Translations under genes and position numbers: made by a program
NCBI GenBank assembly: GCA_024235795.1
Contig: JACKLR010000003.1
Span: forward strand, 682,001-746,000
Origin: Burkholderiales bacterium
GTDB lineage: Bacteria; Pseudomonadota; Gammaproteobacteria; Burkholderiales; Nitrosomonadaceae
Reading direction: 5' to 3'
DNA: 64,000 nt
Shown: one piece after another, positions 52,741 through 63,304 of the stretch
Numbering within the stretch: the first letter of the stretch is position 1
How the letters are laid out: each line of letters begins with the position of its first letter
Notes under the pieces: generated by a model
Database searches by the model: none
Told to the model about the DNA's origin: nothing
Seen by the model: only the letters and a program-made list of their open reading frames with translations

Positions 52741-54888
52741 TCAGCGAACCAGTTTGGACAAATCGGCCACACGATTCATGGCTTGGTGTAATAAGTTTAA
52801 TAAACAAAGCCGGTTAGCACGCAAATCCGCGTCGTCGGTATTGACCATCACCTGGTCAAAAAAGGTATCGACCGGCTCTTTCAATGCGGCCAGCGCCTGT
52901 AAAGACTCAGTATAACGGCTTGCCTCAAATGCGGTATCAGCTTGTGATTTTACCGTTTCCAGTTTTTCATAAAGCACCTGTTCAGCAAACTCTTTGAGTA
53001 ACCCAACATCCAGCCGGATATTTCCAGGGTTTGCCAGGCCAATGTTAGCGTTTTGCCTGAAATCTTTTTCCAGAATATTATTGACACGCTTGTTGGCGGC
53101 GGCGAGACTGATTGCTTCTGGTAACTTTTCAAACGCCCGCACAGCTTCCAGTCTTTTCGGAATGTCACGGAGAATTTTTGGTGAGAGACTTAATACAGCA
53201 TCTATTTCCTGTATCTGATAACCTTGCTCACGCAGGCTGCCTGCCAGACGGTCGTATATAAATTGCAACGGCGATTCCGCCGTGTCCGGATACTTGTCAC
53301 CAAACGCCAGTCTGGCTTCCTTAAGCAGAAAATCGAGCGACAGCGGCAATTCGTTTTCAATCAGCATGCGGATCACGCCCAACGCGTGGCGGCGCAAAGC
53401 AAACGGGTCTTTGTCGCCGGTTGGAATCTGATTGATACTGAACAAACCTGTCAGCGTTTCAAGTTTATCCGCAAGCGCAACGCAGACACCGACAGTATTG
53501 CGTGGTAACGTATCACCGGCAAAACGCGGCTTGTAATGATCCTCGATAGCCTGTGCGATCGTTTCGCTGTGTCCATCGTGCAGCGCATAGTAATACCCCA
53601 TAACGCCCTGCAATTCAGGGAACTCGCCGACCATCTCGGTCAGCAAATCTGTTTTGGCTAACAGCGACGTCTTGCCGGCTTCATCCGCGAGCGTTTCACC
53701 ACCGAGCAGCAAGGCGATCGACCGGGCGATGACACGCACCCGCTGGATACGCTCACCCTGAGTACCCAGTTTATTGTGGTAAACCACATGATCAAGTCCG
53801 GGCAGACGCGATTCCAGTGTTTTTTTGCGGTCCTGTTCGAAGAAAAACTTGGCATCGGCCAAACGTGAACGCACGACCCGTTCATTGCCTTCAACCACCA
53901 GGCCAGGGTCGGATGGCCGGATATTGGAAACCAGCAGAAATCTGTTCGCCAGTTTTCCGTCCGTATCCATCAGCGGGAAATATTTCTGATTAACCTTCAT
54001 GGTCAGAACCAGACACTCCTGTGGCACTTCAAGAAACTCAGGCTCAAACTGTCCAACCAATACATTGGGCAGTTCAACCAGCGCAGTAACCTCGCTGAGC
54101 AAAGCATCGTCTTGCAGCAATACCAGGTTCTCTCGCGCAGCTGCTTCATTCAATTGGCGCATGATTTCAGTCTGCCGCGCTTCAAAACCGGCGATGACTG
54201 CGCCTTCTGCCGACAGTTGTTGCGCATAACTGTCTGCATCGTGTAACTGTATGGTTGCGTTTTTTGCCGCAAAGCGGTGTCCCTGGGTTTCACGCCCGGA
54301 ACGCAACCCCAACGCCTCTACCGGTATAATATCGGCGCCGTGAAGCGCAACCAGGCCATGTGCGGGTCGGACAAAATTGACGCTTTCCCAACCGTCAGAC
54401 AGCTGATACGTCATCACCTTGGGGATGGGCAATTGGCTGATGGCTTCATCGAGTGCGCCCTGCAGACCTTCTGCTAACCGTGTACCAGTGACAACACTGT
54501 CCAGAAATAGCGTTTCTGTTTTACCGTCCTGAACACGCTTCAGTTGTGAAACAACAGCAGCGTCCGCACCCAGACTGGCCAATTTCTTCAACAATGGCGG
54601 CGTGGGATTCCCGTGTTCATCCAGTCCAACTTTCACCGGCATGAGTTTTTGCGAAACGGACTTATCCGCAGCCTGTGACGCGACATCAGCGATCCATACA
54701 CCCAGGCGCCTGGGTGTTGCATAGACTTTAATGGCTTTATTTTCTGCATCGTCCGCGATCAAACCGTGCACCCGCAGGTTCGCAGCAATCAATTCAGCAA
54801 AGCTGTTTCCCAGCTTTTGGAGTGACTTGGGTGGCAATTCTTCAACCAGCAACTCGACGAGTAAGTTTTGCGTCATTGTGCCGCTCAT
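52741..54888 (-). CDS. glyS: Glycyl-tRNA synthetase beta subunit
   Basis: The beta subunit helps bind tRNA-Gly in the alpha2beta2 enzyme. MTQNLLVELLVEELPPKSL is the family N-terminus. QGHRFxxxNA-like ETQGHRFAAKNATI and NxRPSDPGLVVEGNERVVRSRLADAKFFFEQDRKKTLE are hallmark blocks. It ends in the DALR-like anticodon-binding region. At 715 residues it is slightly longer than E. coli GlyS. Its ATG overlaps the glyQ TGA, so the two subunits are coupled. Confidence 0.97.
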   Translation of the reverse strand: MSGTMTQNLLVELLVEELPPKSLQKLGNSFAELIAANLRVHGLIADDAENKAIKVYATPRRLGVWIADVASQAADKSVSQKLMPVKVGLDEHGNPTPPLLKKLASLGADAAVVSQLKRVQDGKTETLFLDSVVTGTRLAEGLQGALDEAISQLPIPKVMTYQLSDGWESVNFVRPAHGLVALHGADIIPVEALGLRSGRETQGHRFAAKNATIQLHDADSYAQQLSAEGAVIAGFEARQTEIMRQLNEAAARENLVLLQDDALLSEVTALVELPNVLVGQFEPEFLEVPQECLVLTMKVNQKYFPLMDTDGKLANRFLLVSNIRPSDPGLVVEGNERVVRSRLADAKFFFEQDRKKTLESRLPGLDHVVYHNKLGTQGERIQRVRVIARSIALLLGGETLADEAGKTSLLAKTDLLTEMVGEFPELQGVMGYYYALHDGHSETIAQAIEDHYKPRFAGDTLPRNTVGVCVALADKLETLTGLFSINQIPTGDKDPFALRRHALGVIRMLIENELPLSLDFLLKEARLAFGDKYPDTAESPLQFIYDRLAGSLREQGYQIQEIDAVLSLSPKILRDIPKRLEAVRAFEKLPEAISLAAANKRVNNILEKDFRQNANIGLANPGNIRLDVGLLKEFAEQVLYEKLETVKSQADTAFEASRYTESLQALAALKEPVDTFFDQVMVNTDDADLRANRLCLLNLLHQAMNRVADLSKLVR

Positions 54889-55826
54889 GCCGTCTCAACC
54901 GATTCAGTGGATGGTTTGGATTTGGGCATTTGGGCGACCCATTCGCGTGGCGCCATTGGAAACGGCGGATCAAGATTCTCCCGACTGGCATAGTAGGCCT
55001 GCGCCACATTGCGCGACAAGTTGCGGATGCGGCCGATATAGGCAGCGCGTTCAGTGACGGAAATTGCACCGCGCGCATCGAGCAGGTTAAACGTATGCGC
55101 GGCTTTAAGCACCTGTTCATAGGCAGGCAGCGCCAGTTTGCTTTCGATCAAATTTTCAGCCTGTGTTTCATGACTGGCGAATGCATGAAATAAATAGTCA
55201 GAATCACTCTGCTCAAAATTATAGATTGACTGTTCCACCTCATTCTGGTGATAGACGTCCCGGTAAGTCAGTCCCTCTGTCCATACAAGGTCGAACACAT
55301 TCTCCACGCCCTGCAAATACATGGCCAGGCGTTCCAGACCGTAAGTAATTTCACCGGTAATCGGTTTGCAGTTTATACCGCCGACCTGCTGAAAATACGT
55401 AAACTGAGTAACCTCCATGCCATTGAGCCAGGCTTCCCATCCCAATCCCCAGGCGCCAAGGGTCGGATTTTCCCAGTCATCCTCAACCAGGCGCACATCG
55501 TTTTGCTGCAAATCGAAGCCGAGTTCACGCAATGAATCAAAATACAAATCCAGGATGTTTTTTGGCGCGGGTTTGAATACGACCTGAAACTGATAATAAT
55601 GCTGCAACCGGTTGGGATTATTGCCATAACGGCCATCCTTGGGACGGCGCGAAGGTTGGACATACGCCGCTTTCCATGGCTCCGGCCCGATCGCGCGTAA
55701 AAAAGTTGCCGTATGGCTGGTACCCGCCCCGACCTCCATGTCATAGGGCTGGAGAATGGCACACCCTTGACGGCCCCAGTATTGTTGCAACGAAAAAATA
55801 ATTTCCTGGAAAGTATGTCTCTTCAT
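54885..55826 (-). CDS. glyQ: Glycyl-tRNA synthetase alpha subunit
   Basis: The alpha subunit carries the class II catalytic core. It has the blocks FQEIIFSLQQYWGRQGCAILQPYD, EVGAGTSHTATFLRAIGPEPW and YVQPSRRPKDGRYGNNPNRLQHYYQFQVV, as in other GlyQ proteins. The 313-residue length is normal. It is the first gene of the glyQ-glyS-gmhB-plsC-YgjP run. Its ATG overlaps a divergent short frame at 55825. Confidence 0.98.
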   Translation of the reverse strand: MKRHTFQEIIFSLQQYWGRQGCAILQPYDMEVGAGTSHTATFLRAIGPEPWKAAYVQPSRRPKDGRYGNNPNRLQHYYQFQVVFKPAPKNILDLYFDSLRELGFDLQQNDVRLVEDDWENPTLGAWGLGWEAWLNGMEVTQFTYFQQVGGINCKPITGEITYGLERLAMYLQGVENVFDLVWTEGLTYRDVYHQNEVEQSIYNFEQSDSDYLFHAFASHETQAENLIESKLALPAYEQVLKAAHTFNLLDARGAISVTERAAYIGRIRNLSRNVAQAYYASRENLDPPFPMAPREWVAQMPKSKPSTESVETA

Positions 55827-55998
55827 GAAAAAACCTGCAGCAACTCCAATTAATGACAGAATAGCCGAATTTTACAGGGTTTTACATGAAGCGCGAAAGG
55901 TTGATGACTTTTTCAAGAATAAGGAAACGGACATAAAGCGGTCAATGTATAGCATTGACCCCTACGAGCAAAAGCGTATTATGGATTTTTCCGGCTGA
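55825..55998 (+). CDS. Possible 57-residue protein divergent from glyQ
   Basis: An ATG frame of 57 codons beginning MKKPAATPINDRIAEFYRVL, rich in charged residues and probably helical, ending QKRIMDFSG. Composition looks protein-like. Its ATG overlaps the glyQ start codon on the other strand, and GGAAAG lies about 12 bases upstream, an imperfect ribosome site. No family was recognised. Confidence 0.35.
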   Translation: MKKPAATPINDRIAEFYRVLHEARKVDDFFKNKETDIKRSMYSIDPYEQKRIMDFSG

Positions 55999-57507
55999 AT
56001 ACAACGATTGCGTTGACAGGCCTTGATAACCGGTCTTACAGAAAAAAATTATTACCGGAACTAAAAATTCCAGCGTACCCCTGTATATATTCCCCTTGGA
56101 ATGCGTGATGCAACGGTATTAATAAAGTCAGATTGCGATTCCCGGTGATTTTCACTGAACAAATTTTGTCCTACAAGAAAAAATTCGACATTTTTTACCG
56201 GCTTCCAGCTCATTTTGGCATCCATGGTCACATAATTCGAAATATTGTAAAAAGGCAAATCATCGACATAACGCAGCCAGAGATTAAACTGCAGTCTTTC
56301 GGACAAATCGAAGTTTGATCTCAGGGACATCTGGTGGCGCGGGTTCGCTTTACCCGCTCCGCCGGTAGACGCATCAATTTCAACAAAGGCAGGATTAGAT
56401 TTTGTGTCGATTTCCAGATAACTGTAATTCCCCTGCAAGCGCCATCGTTCATGAGGCCGCCAATCAATAGACACTTCCGCGCCATAGGAATGAGCGGAAC
56501 CCTGATTGTTAAAAAATACCGGCAGCATTAAATGCTCTTGCTGGAGTAACGTAAAAATCAGATCGCGATGCGCTCCAGCGGCTGGCCTGATCATGCCCAG
56601 TTCAAAATCGCGCAGATCGCTATAATCATTAAAAAAACCGGCGATATCAATCGATGCATGCGTGCCAAATTGATGTCTATAACCGAGTTCGTAAGCAATC
56701 AGTTTCTCTGAGCCGAAACGATTCGACCCAAGAATGGCCTGCATTATGGGTAACGGAGAACCCGTGAAATCGGGTTGAGGCGGTATAATACCGTTATTAA
56801 TAATCACATCCTGTTCTCCGCGTGCAGGGGTGCGAACAGCCCGTGATATTGAGGCCCAGACTGAATTTCGGGTATCCGGCGTCCACATGATACGTGCATT
56901 CGGTTGCACTTCGACACCGCTAAAATTGTTGTAACCCAACCGCACTCCCAGCGAAAACTTCAGTTTATCCGGTAACACACTGATTTCATCACGAATAAAA
57001 CCGCTGACAAAATAGTTCGATGCCTGTTGGGGGATAAAAGAAGTAATCAATGTCTCACGTGTATTCGTGCTAAATAAACGATAATTTACCCCCCAGGTCA
57101 GATCATGTCTGTCAAACAGTGGAAACCGATGCTGAAATTCGGTATCAAAACTCTCAACGTATTTGGCTTGAGGCGCAAGTTGGTGATTCACACGGTCATA
57201 ATATGTTTGCAGCATCATAGAAGACCGCTCGGAAATGCTGCGATCCCAGCGCAAACGAATATTGCCGCCGGTCTCATTGCGATTTATGATATCCAGGCTG
57301 GGATTTGATTGTAAAAAAACGGGGAGCATCACAGTGTCAGTAATCCCGTTGACAAACATATCGCCCTGCAGGGTGAACTCATCGTTACCGCGCACATGAT
57401 CCACACGAAAACCCGCTCTAGCGGAATGCCAGTTATCATTTGCGCTGGTACCCGACAGTGTTGTGGTATGGTCCCGGATAAACCCTTTCGCGTAAACACG
57501 AAAAGGG

Positions 57508-58786
57508 CACTGCTGTCCCGTTAACTTTCCAATCAAAACAAAGTTGGTTGGTTATCATATTTGAAGCGGCTATCAGGAGGATCGCCTCGCAAAAGAGCCA
57601 TGAGATCACGTTTTTCAAAAAGATTGAGCTGCAACAATCGTAGTATTTGTTGCATACTGATATGAATCTTTGACTGAAATTTGATAAACGCGATCAGCAA
57701 ATAGACACATAATGCGATCCAGATTTGAGTCATAACTGCATTTTTGCTGGTTCCGACAAACGATTTGATTTTAAGGTTCTGTTTGATCCATTTGAAGAAA
57801 AGCTCCACCTGCCAGCGCGCCTTATAGACATCGGCAATGGTTTTGGCCGCCAGTTTGAAATGATTCGTCAGAAAAATATATTGCTTGCCGGTATCGATAT
57901 CTCGATAGACGATGCGGCGTAATGGAATCGGACATTTTTTCACGGCATTATTAGCGGTAAACATTATCGTCTGATCGCTGATTATTCCTTTGTTTTTCTG
58001 TACAGCGTGGTGCTCAATCACTTTATAGCGGGCATTTGATTTAAGGCGGGTAACAAAATATATGCCTTTGTTTGTCAACTGGTTAAACCAAGCGTAATCC
58101 ATGTAGCCTCTATCCATTGCCACGATACTGCCAGTTGGAAATGCCAGTGTGCGCCCAACTTCAATATCAGTCGTTTTTCCTTCTGTGATTACGGTAAATT
58201 CAGGCAAATAACCGCTGTGATTGAGGCCGACATGCAATTTGATAGCCCCTTTCGTAGCTCGAAAATCAGCCCAAGGAAAAACAGACAGGCACAAATCAAT
58301 GGTCGATGCATCCAGTGAATAAAGCGTGTTCTTGAAGCGGAATCGATGGCCTGGCGTTAGATGTTGACAATGGCGCAACAACTTTCCAAACAACGCCTCA
58401 TACAAGCTATAGGGCTTGTTTTCATTCATGCGCGCAAGGTTCGAGCGTGTTAGCTTTGCGCTGCCAAGATGATACAGACGGTGTGCTTGCGCATTCACGT
58501 TCCCTACGATATCACGCAAACTGATACGGCCAGATAACTGTGCCATCACCATGACTACAAACTGGGACCAACGGGTAGCGGTACGAAAAGATCGCCCCGC
58601 ATGATGGTGGTTTGCCAAAGACTCAAATTCATGTCTCGAAACAAATTTTAGAATTTGGGAAAGGATTGTATTACAATGTGCCATGGCCTGATTCTCCAAT
58701 CTTATTCAATAAGTTATCGTAAATCCTATTGTAACAATTTTGGTTGAATCGGGCCTCTTCATTTGTCAGTTAGCGGGACAGCAGTG
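57508..58786 (-). mobile_element. IS4-like (DUF4372-type) insertion sequence, copy 2
   Basis: 1279 bp, the same length and ends as the copy at 36032-37310 but inverted. Flanked by a perfect 9-bp duplication, CGAAAAGGG on the plus strand (57499-57507 and 58787-58795), which lies inside the receptor gene. This proves a precise single insertion. Confidence 0.95.
57533..58684 (-). CDS. IS4-family transposase, copy 2
   Basis: Identical in protein sequence to the transposase at 36134-37285, with the same DDE residues (SLDAST, AMDRGYMD, WQVELFFKW) and the same ribosome site before its ATG. Complete, so either copy could mobilise both elements. Confidence 0.95.
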   Translation of the reverse strand: MAHCNTILSQILKFVSRHEFESLANHHHAGRSFRTATRWSQFVVMVMAQLSGRISLRDIVGNVNAQAHRLYHLGSAKLTRSNLARMNENKPYSLYEALFGKLLRHCQHLTPGHRFRFKNTLYSLDASTIDLCLSVFPWADFRATKGAIKLHVGLNHSGYLPEFTVITEGKTTDIEVGRTLAFPTGSIVAMDRGYMDYAWFNQLTNKGIYFVTRLKSNARYKVIEHHAVQKNKGIISDQTIMFTANNAVKKCPIPLRRIVYRDIDTGKQYIFLTNHFKLAAKTIADVYKARWQVELFFKWIKQNLKIKSFVGTSKNAVMTQIWIALCVYLLIAFIKFQSKIHISMQQILRLLQLNLFEKRDLMALLRGDPPDSRFKYDNQPTLF

Positions 58787-59646
58787 CGAAAAGGGGTATC
58801 TTCATTGATTTTCCCGCCATAACGCGCGCCGACAAAACCCTGTTCAAAGCTGCCGCCGCCGGCTGTAAACAGTGCGCCCTGCGTTTGCTCAGCCTTCTTG
58901 GTGATAATATTAATGACGCCATTGACTGCATTGACACCCCACAACGTCGCAGCCGGACCTCGGACAACCTCTATTCGGTCTATATCTTCAATAAATGTAT
59001 CCTGCTGACTCCAGATGACGCCCGAAGATAACGGGGTATAGACGCTGCGTCCATCCATAAGAACCAACAGCTTATTGGAGAAACGACCGTTAAAACCACG
59101 AATACTGATCGACCACTTATCTGTTCCTATTCTCGCAACCTGTACACCCGGCGCCATACGCAACGCTTCAGGTATACTTGTCGCACCCGAACGACGAATG
59201 TCTTCACCGGAAATAACAAAAACTGCAGAAGGAACTTCGCTCAATCGCTGTGATCTTTTTGATACGCTGACCACTTCGATATTCATTAATTCCTCTAGAC
59301 TCATTTCAAAAAGAGCCTGATCTTTCATTACATTCTTATTCATGCTGCTAGCCCTTGCCAAACCTTGAACCAGCACAAGAAAGAACAGCAATAAAATAAT
59401 CTGTATTTTGAAGGACATCCGTTTGTCGAATTTTGATTTGCTTCTTTAAACTCAATATTGGTAAGTTTCCGAGCGATGTACCGACTGCTTGGATGAATAA
59501 AGGCAAAGATACCAATTTAGATTAAATCTTACTAACCGCTATTGAAATCGCGTCATAGGCACCACAACAGAATAGCGTTTAAATTGCAGATCATCAATGT
59601 TTTGAAACAGCGAAAAAATCCCTTAATTCTTCAATATATCCTGTAG

Positions 59647-62238
59647 TCAAATGGTACCGAACCCTTTGGAAATACGGTAATACACGTATCTGAGTAATAT
59701 CCCATCCTTTTGGATCATCCGATATTTGATCTCGCCTGGCTGAATAAGCATTTGCTTTAAATTATCGCCTTCACGGATTTGTTCAAGATGAATTGCTTTC
59801 ATGCCAATCTGGATAATCGGCCGATTTGAAATTGGCTCTGTCGGAAACCAGAAATTATACATCGCACCACTATCGCCAAATAGATTACGAGAGCGAATAT
59901 CCAGATCGCCACGCGCATGGTTATAAAAATACAAACTGCTTGCAACCGACCATTTGCTCATTCCAACGATAATGGGCTCCTGCTGTGTCTGCTGCCTGAC
60001 TTCCTCTGCAATTTTTTCCACCTCAAGCGTAGTTTCACGCCAGAAATAATGCTCAGAAAACAGAGGATAAGGAATCCCGGGTATTCCCAGAACGACATAA
60101 TGCAGGGTAAATGCGTACGCAAACAGGCAGACTACTATTGTAGCCCGCCAGGCTTTTTGCAGCCATTCTGACAGCCTACCTGTATTTGCAGCTTGTCCTA
60201 TCATCCATGCGATTGAAGGCATTACAGCAAGCCAGACAGGCCCTGTCCAGTGAAATTTCGGATGATCAAAGGTACTGAAAATCAGGAAAACAAATAATGG
60301 AACACCGGTAAAAATCTGGATAAATAGGCGTTTTCTGTCTCTCAATTCGTATTGATTCGCATTTTTATCATGAAGGCTGCCCGAGAACAGCACCAGCATG
60401 GCGACAAAAAACCCAATGGGCGTCAGCAAAATCATGATATAGATCAACAGATAATGAACTGAAAACTGACCGCTATCAGCTACATGCCGAGTCGTCTGAA
60501 ACATAAACGAAGTCCATTCATGCTGAAAATTCCAGACCAGTACCGGGGAAAAAATGAGCAATGCTAAAATAGCTGCCAGATAAGGATGGGGACGACCCAG
60601 CCAGCGACGCGCAACCGGATCTATCAACACGAATAACAGTGCAGCCGGACCCAGTAGAACCAGCGTATACTTGGACAACAACCCCAGGCCAAATGCAATA
60701 CCCATCCCCCACCAAGCAGAACTTTGACTTGCAACCAATGCGCGCTCCATAAAATAAAGCGCGGCAGCCCAAGCAGCGGCCAACGGGGCATCCGGTGTCA
60801 TTAAGAACCCGGGCAGAAATCCCAGCGGTAACACGGAAAACAATAATACCGCCCGCAGTGCAGTAGACTTGTCGTACAAGTTCTGCGCGTAAGTATACAG
60901 AAAACCCAGAGCGATCAGACTGCAAACAAATGCGCCTGCACGCACGCCGGCTTCATTATCGCCCAGCACCGCTGTACCCAACCAGATCAGCCACGCAACC
61001 ATGGGCGGGTGATCATAAAAACTTAAATCCATATGCTGCGCATATTGCCAGTAATACGCTTCGTCCGGAATCAGCTGTGCAAGCCCCAGATAAATCAATC
61101 GCAAAACTATACAAAATGCGACAATGCCTATTGCAGCGACTCGCCAGCGTATATTGGGTGAGGGCAGATTCTTTTCCGCAGGAAATACATAAAAGGCGGA
61201 ACCCAGATAATTAACAAGGGCAGTTACTATAATTGCAGGAAATATCGCCAACAAAGGCGGCAAATACGCAATTTGAACAAACAGTGCCAGCACACCGCCA
61301 CGCAGTAACAGCGCCAGCGCACCTACTGTCAAAAAACGGCCGAACCGGTACCACTGCACATAACTGACACGATGCTGGCGAAAGGCCCAGGTTGCATTCA
61401 ACGTGTAATTCACACTCACGGCAACAAAAAAACTGACAAAATGCGCCAGTGCAAGCCCCGCATCATGACTAATCATCCACTTGAAAACAAGGACATCCAC
61501 CATTACACCCAGCAATCCGACGAGCGCAAAACGTCCGGCAGTACGCCTGGTTATCGCGCCGCCCGCCAATGTCATCAAGCGCTGCATATAAGTCCGCTGA
61601 TGGGAAAACGATAGTTTTGAAGTCCCGCGCACTCGGTCGCGAAAGCAGATCGGTATTTCCTTGATGCGCAAATTGCCATCATTAGCCATCAAGATTTCGA
61701 GCAAAATTTTGTAACCATGAGCCTGTTTGGAAACAGTTGCCGCCAGTTCCTTGCGAAATGCGAAAAAACCGGATGTTGCGTCACTGACATCGCAAAACGG
61801 GCGCGCTAACCAGCCCCCCATTCGCGACAACAATTGCCTATAAACTGGCCAGTTATGCGTGTTGCCGCCGTTGATATAACGGCTGCCGATAACCACATCG
61901 TAGCCGTCTTGCAGTATAGGTGTCACTAAGGCATTTAATTGTTCATGCGGATGACTGAGATCGGCATCCATGACTACAATCACATCGCTGCGTGCAACAT
62001 CTGCACCGGTCAAAATGGAAGTGGTTAAATCCGGTTTTCCGGTCCTCTCGATCAGTTGGATATTAGAATACTTCTGCCAGGCGCGAATTTTGTCAGGCGT
62101 GCCGTCGCTTGAACTGTCGTCGACAAAAATGACTTCAAAATTGTCCGATGGAATATTCAGTGCGAAAAGCCGGGTTAACAATAAATCAATATTTTCTGAT
62201 TCGTTCAGTGTGGGCACTACGATTGAAAACTGTGTCAT
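59647..62238 (-). CDS. Three-domain glycosyltransferase: GT2, GtrA and PMT/ArnT-like
   Basis: From MTQFSIVVPTLNE (~863 residues): residues ~1-215 are a polyprenol-phosphate sugar synthase GT2 domain with FVDDSSSDGTPDK, VMDADLSHPHEQL and FRDRVRGTSKLS. About 230-345 is a GtrA-like four-helix membrane domain. From ~365 is a PMT/GT83 multi-helix transferase with DEAYYWQYAQHMDLSFYDHPPMVAWL. It could make a lipid-linked sugar, flip it and transfer it to an envelope acceptor. The ATG at 62236-62238 is preferred over an upstream TTG. It lies about 40 bp after mltG. Confidence 0.9.
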   Translation of the reverse strand: MTQFSIVVPTLNESENIDLLLTRLFALNIPSDNFEVIFVDDSSSDGTPDKIRAWQKYSNIQLIERTGKPDLTTSILTGADVARSDVIVVMDADLSHPHEQLNALVTPILQDGYDVVIGSRYINGGNTHNWPVYRQLLSRMGGWLARPFCDVSDATSGFFAFRKELAATVSKQAHGYKILLEILMANDGNLRIKEIPICFRDRVRGTSKLSFSHQRTYMQRLMTLAGGAITRRTAGRFALVGLLGVMVDVLVFKWMISHDAGLALAHFVSFFVAVSVNYTLNATWAFRQHRVSYVQWYRFGRFLTVGALALLLRGGVLALFVQIAYLPPLLAIFPAIIVTALVNYLGSAFYVFPAEKNLPSPNIRWRVAAIGIVAFCIVLRLIYLGLAQLIPDEAYYWQYAQHMDLSFYDHPPMVAWLIWLGTAVLGDNEAGVRAGAFVCSLIALGFLYTYAQNLYDKSTALRAVLLFSVLPLGFLPGFLMTPDAPLAAAWAAALYFMERALVASQSSAWWGMGIAFGLGLLSKYTLVLLGPAALLFVLIDPVARRWLGRPHPYLAAILALLIFSPVLVWNFQHEWTSFMFQTTRHVADSGQFSVHYLLIYIMILLTPIGFFVAMLVLFSGSLHDKNANQYELRDRKRLFIQIFTGVPLFVFLIFSTFDHPKFHWTGPVWLAVMPSIAWMIGQAANTGRLSEWLQKAWRATIVVCLFAYAFTLHYVVLGIPGIPYPLFSEHYFWRETTLEVEKIAEEVRQQTQQEPIIVGMSKWSVASSLYFYNHARGDLDIRSRNLFGDSGAMYNFWFPTEPISNRPIIQIGMKAIHLEQIREGDNLKQMLIQPGEIKYRMIQKDGILLRYVYYRISKGFGTI

Positions 62239-62278
62239 GCAGCGCCACAAAATGCTGATTTTTGTTTTAACACCATGA

Positions 62279-63286
62279 TTAATTATTTCGCCGTCTCTGA
62301 TATTTGTTTACTGCACGGTTATGGTCTGCCAGATTAGTAGAAAATTTTGACTCTCCGTTGCCTTTCGCCACAAAATAAAGTGCATCTGTCGTGGCGGGAT
62401 TTACAGCTGCATATATCGATGCGAGTCCCGGCATGGCAATCGGAGTCGGTGGCAGCCCTCCCCGGGTATAGGTATTAAAAGCATGGTCTGTTTGCAGATC
62501 TTTTTTGCGCAAATTACCGTCGAATTGATCACCGAGACCGTAAATTACGGTCGGATCCGTTTGCAACCGCATACCGATACGCAAACGATTGATAAAAACG
62601 CCGGCAATCTCCGTACGATCGCTTTCCAAGCCGGTTTCTTTCTCAACGATGGATGCCAGAATAAGCGCCTCGTATGGCGACTTCAGCGGCAGAGAATCCA
62701 TGCGTTCCAACCAGGCTGCTTGTAGATGGTTCTGCATGGTTTGATAGGCACGCTGCAGAATTTCAATATCCGTACTGTTTTTGACAAAATAATAGGTATC
62801 AGGGAAAAACATGCCTTCGGCAGATTCTTCGTTGGCGCCGAGTAGTTGCATGATTTCCGCGTCACTCAGATCGGCGGTTGTATTTCGTATATCCGGATGA
62901 TCATACAATGCCGTTCTGAATTGGGAAAAAGTCCAACCTTCCACAAACATGACTTTATTCTGCCGGATATCGCCCTTGATCAAATAGTCCAGCAATGCAA
63001 TTTGTGAAAGATTTTCGGTCAGCCAATAGTCACCGGCCTTGATTGCCGATTCTTTACCTTGATAGCGCGCCAGCAGTATAAAAGACCATTGATCGGGGAG
63101 AATGCCCGCATCATGCAATTTCCGGGCAATCTGTTTCAGGTTGCTACCGGAATCAATCGAGAATTCATAGGGAATTTCTGGCAGTACGATATCGCGATGA
63201 TAATGATGATAAAGCCACCCCGAGATCAGAGTGGCTGCAAGAAGGAAACCTACAAAAATAATGAAAAGGCGTTTAAGCGTACGCAT
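62279..63286 (-). CDS. mltG: MltG, endolytic peptidoglycan transglycosylase
   Basis: 335 residues. An N-terminal membrane helix (~8-26) precedes a YceG domain with LASIVEKETGLESDR, which holds the catalytic Glu. RLRIGMRLQTDPTVIYGLG, then YNTYTRGGLPPTPIAMPG-like AFNTYTRGGLPPTPIAMPG, are family blocks. MltG cuts nascent glycan strands and may end elongation. It starts 18 bp after fabF, an order often found with fabF upstream. Confidence 0.95.
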   Translation of the reverse strand: MRTLKRLFIIFVGFLLAATLISGWLYHHYHRDIVLPEIPYEFSIDSGSNLKQIARKLHDAGILPDQWSFILLARYQGKESAIKAGDYWLTENLSQIALLDYLIKGDIRQNKVMFVEGWTFSQFRTALYDHPDIRNTTADLSDAEIMQLLGANEESAEGMFFPDTYYFVKNSTDIEILQRAYQTMQNHLQAAWLERMDSLPLKSPYEALILASIVEKETGLESDRTEIAGVFINRLRIGMRLQTDPTVIYGLGDQFDGNLRKKDLQTDHAFNTYTRGGLPPTPIAMPGLASIYAAVNPATTDALYFVAKGNGESKFSTNLADHNRAVNKYQRRRNN

Positions 63287-63304
63287 GCGCCGTCAAGTTA
63301 AACG

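Larger units (their letters stand above)
56061..59418 (-). pseudogene. TonB-dependent outer-membrane receptor split by an IS4-like element
   Basis: The 5' part (59418 down to 58787) encodes a signal peptide and a plug domain: VPSAVFVISGEDIRRSGATSI, IRGFNGRFSNKLLVLMDGRSVY and RIEVVRGPAATLWGVNAVNGVINI. The 3' part (57498 down to 56061) encodes the barrel, ending GVRWNF. Taking out the element at 57508-58786 and one copy of its 9-bp duplication joins EDTPFR to VYAKGF in frame, giving 689 residues. The receptor was intact until recently; the interrupted gene should yield only a short plug fragment. Its ligand is unknown. Confidence 0.93.
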
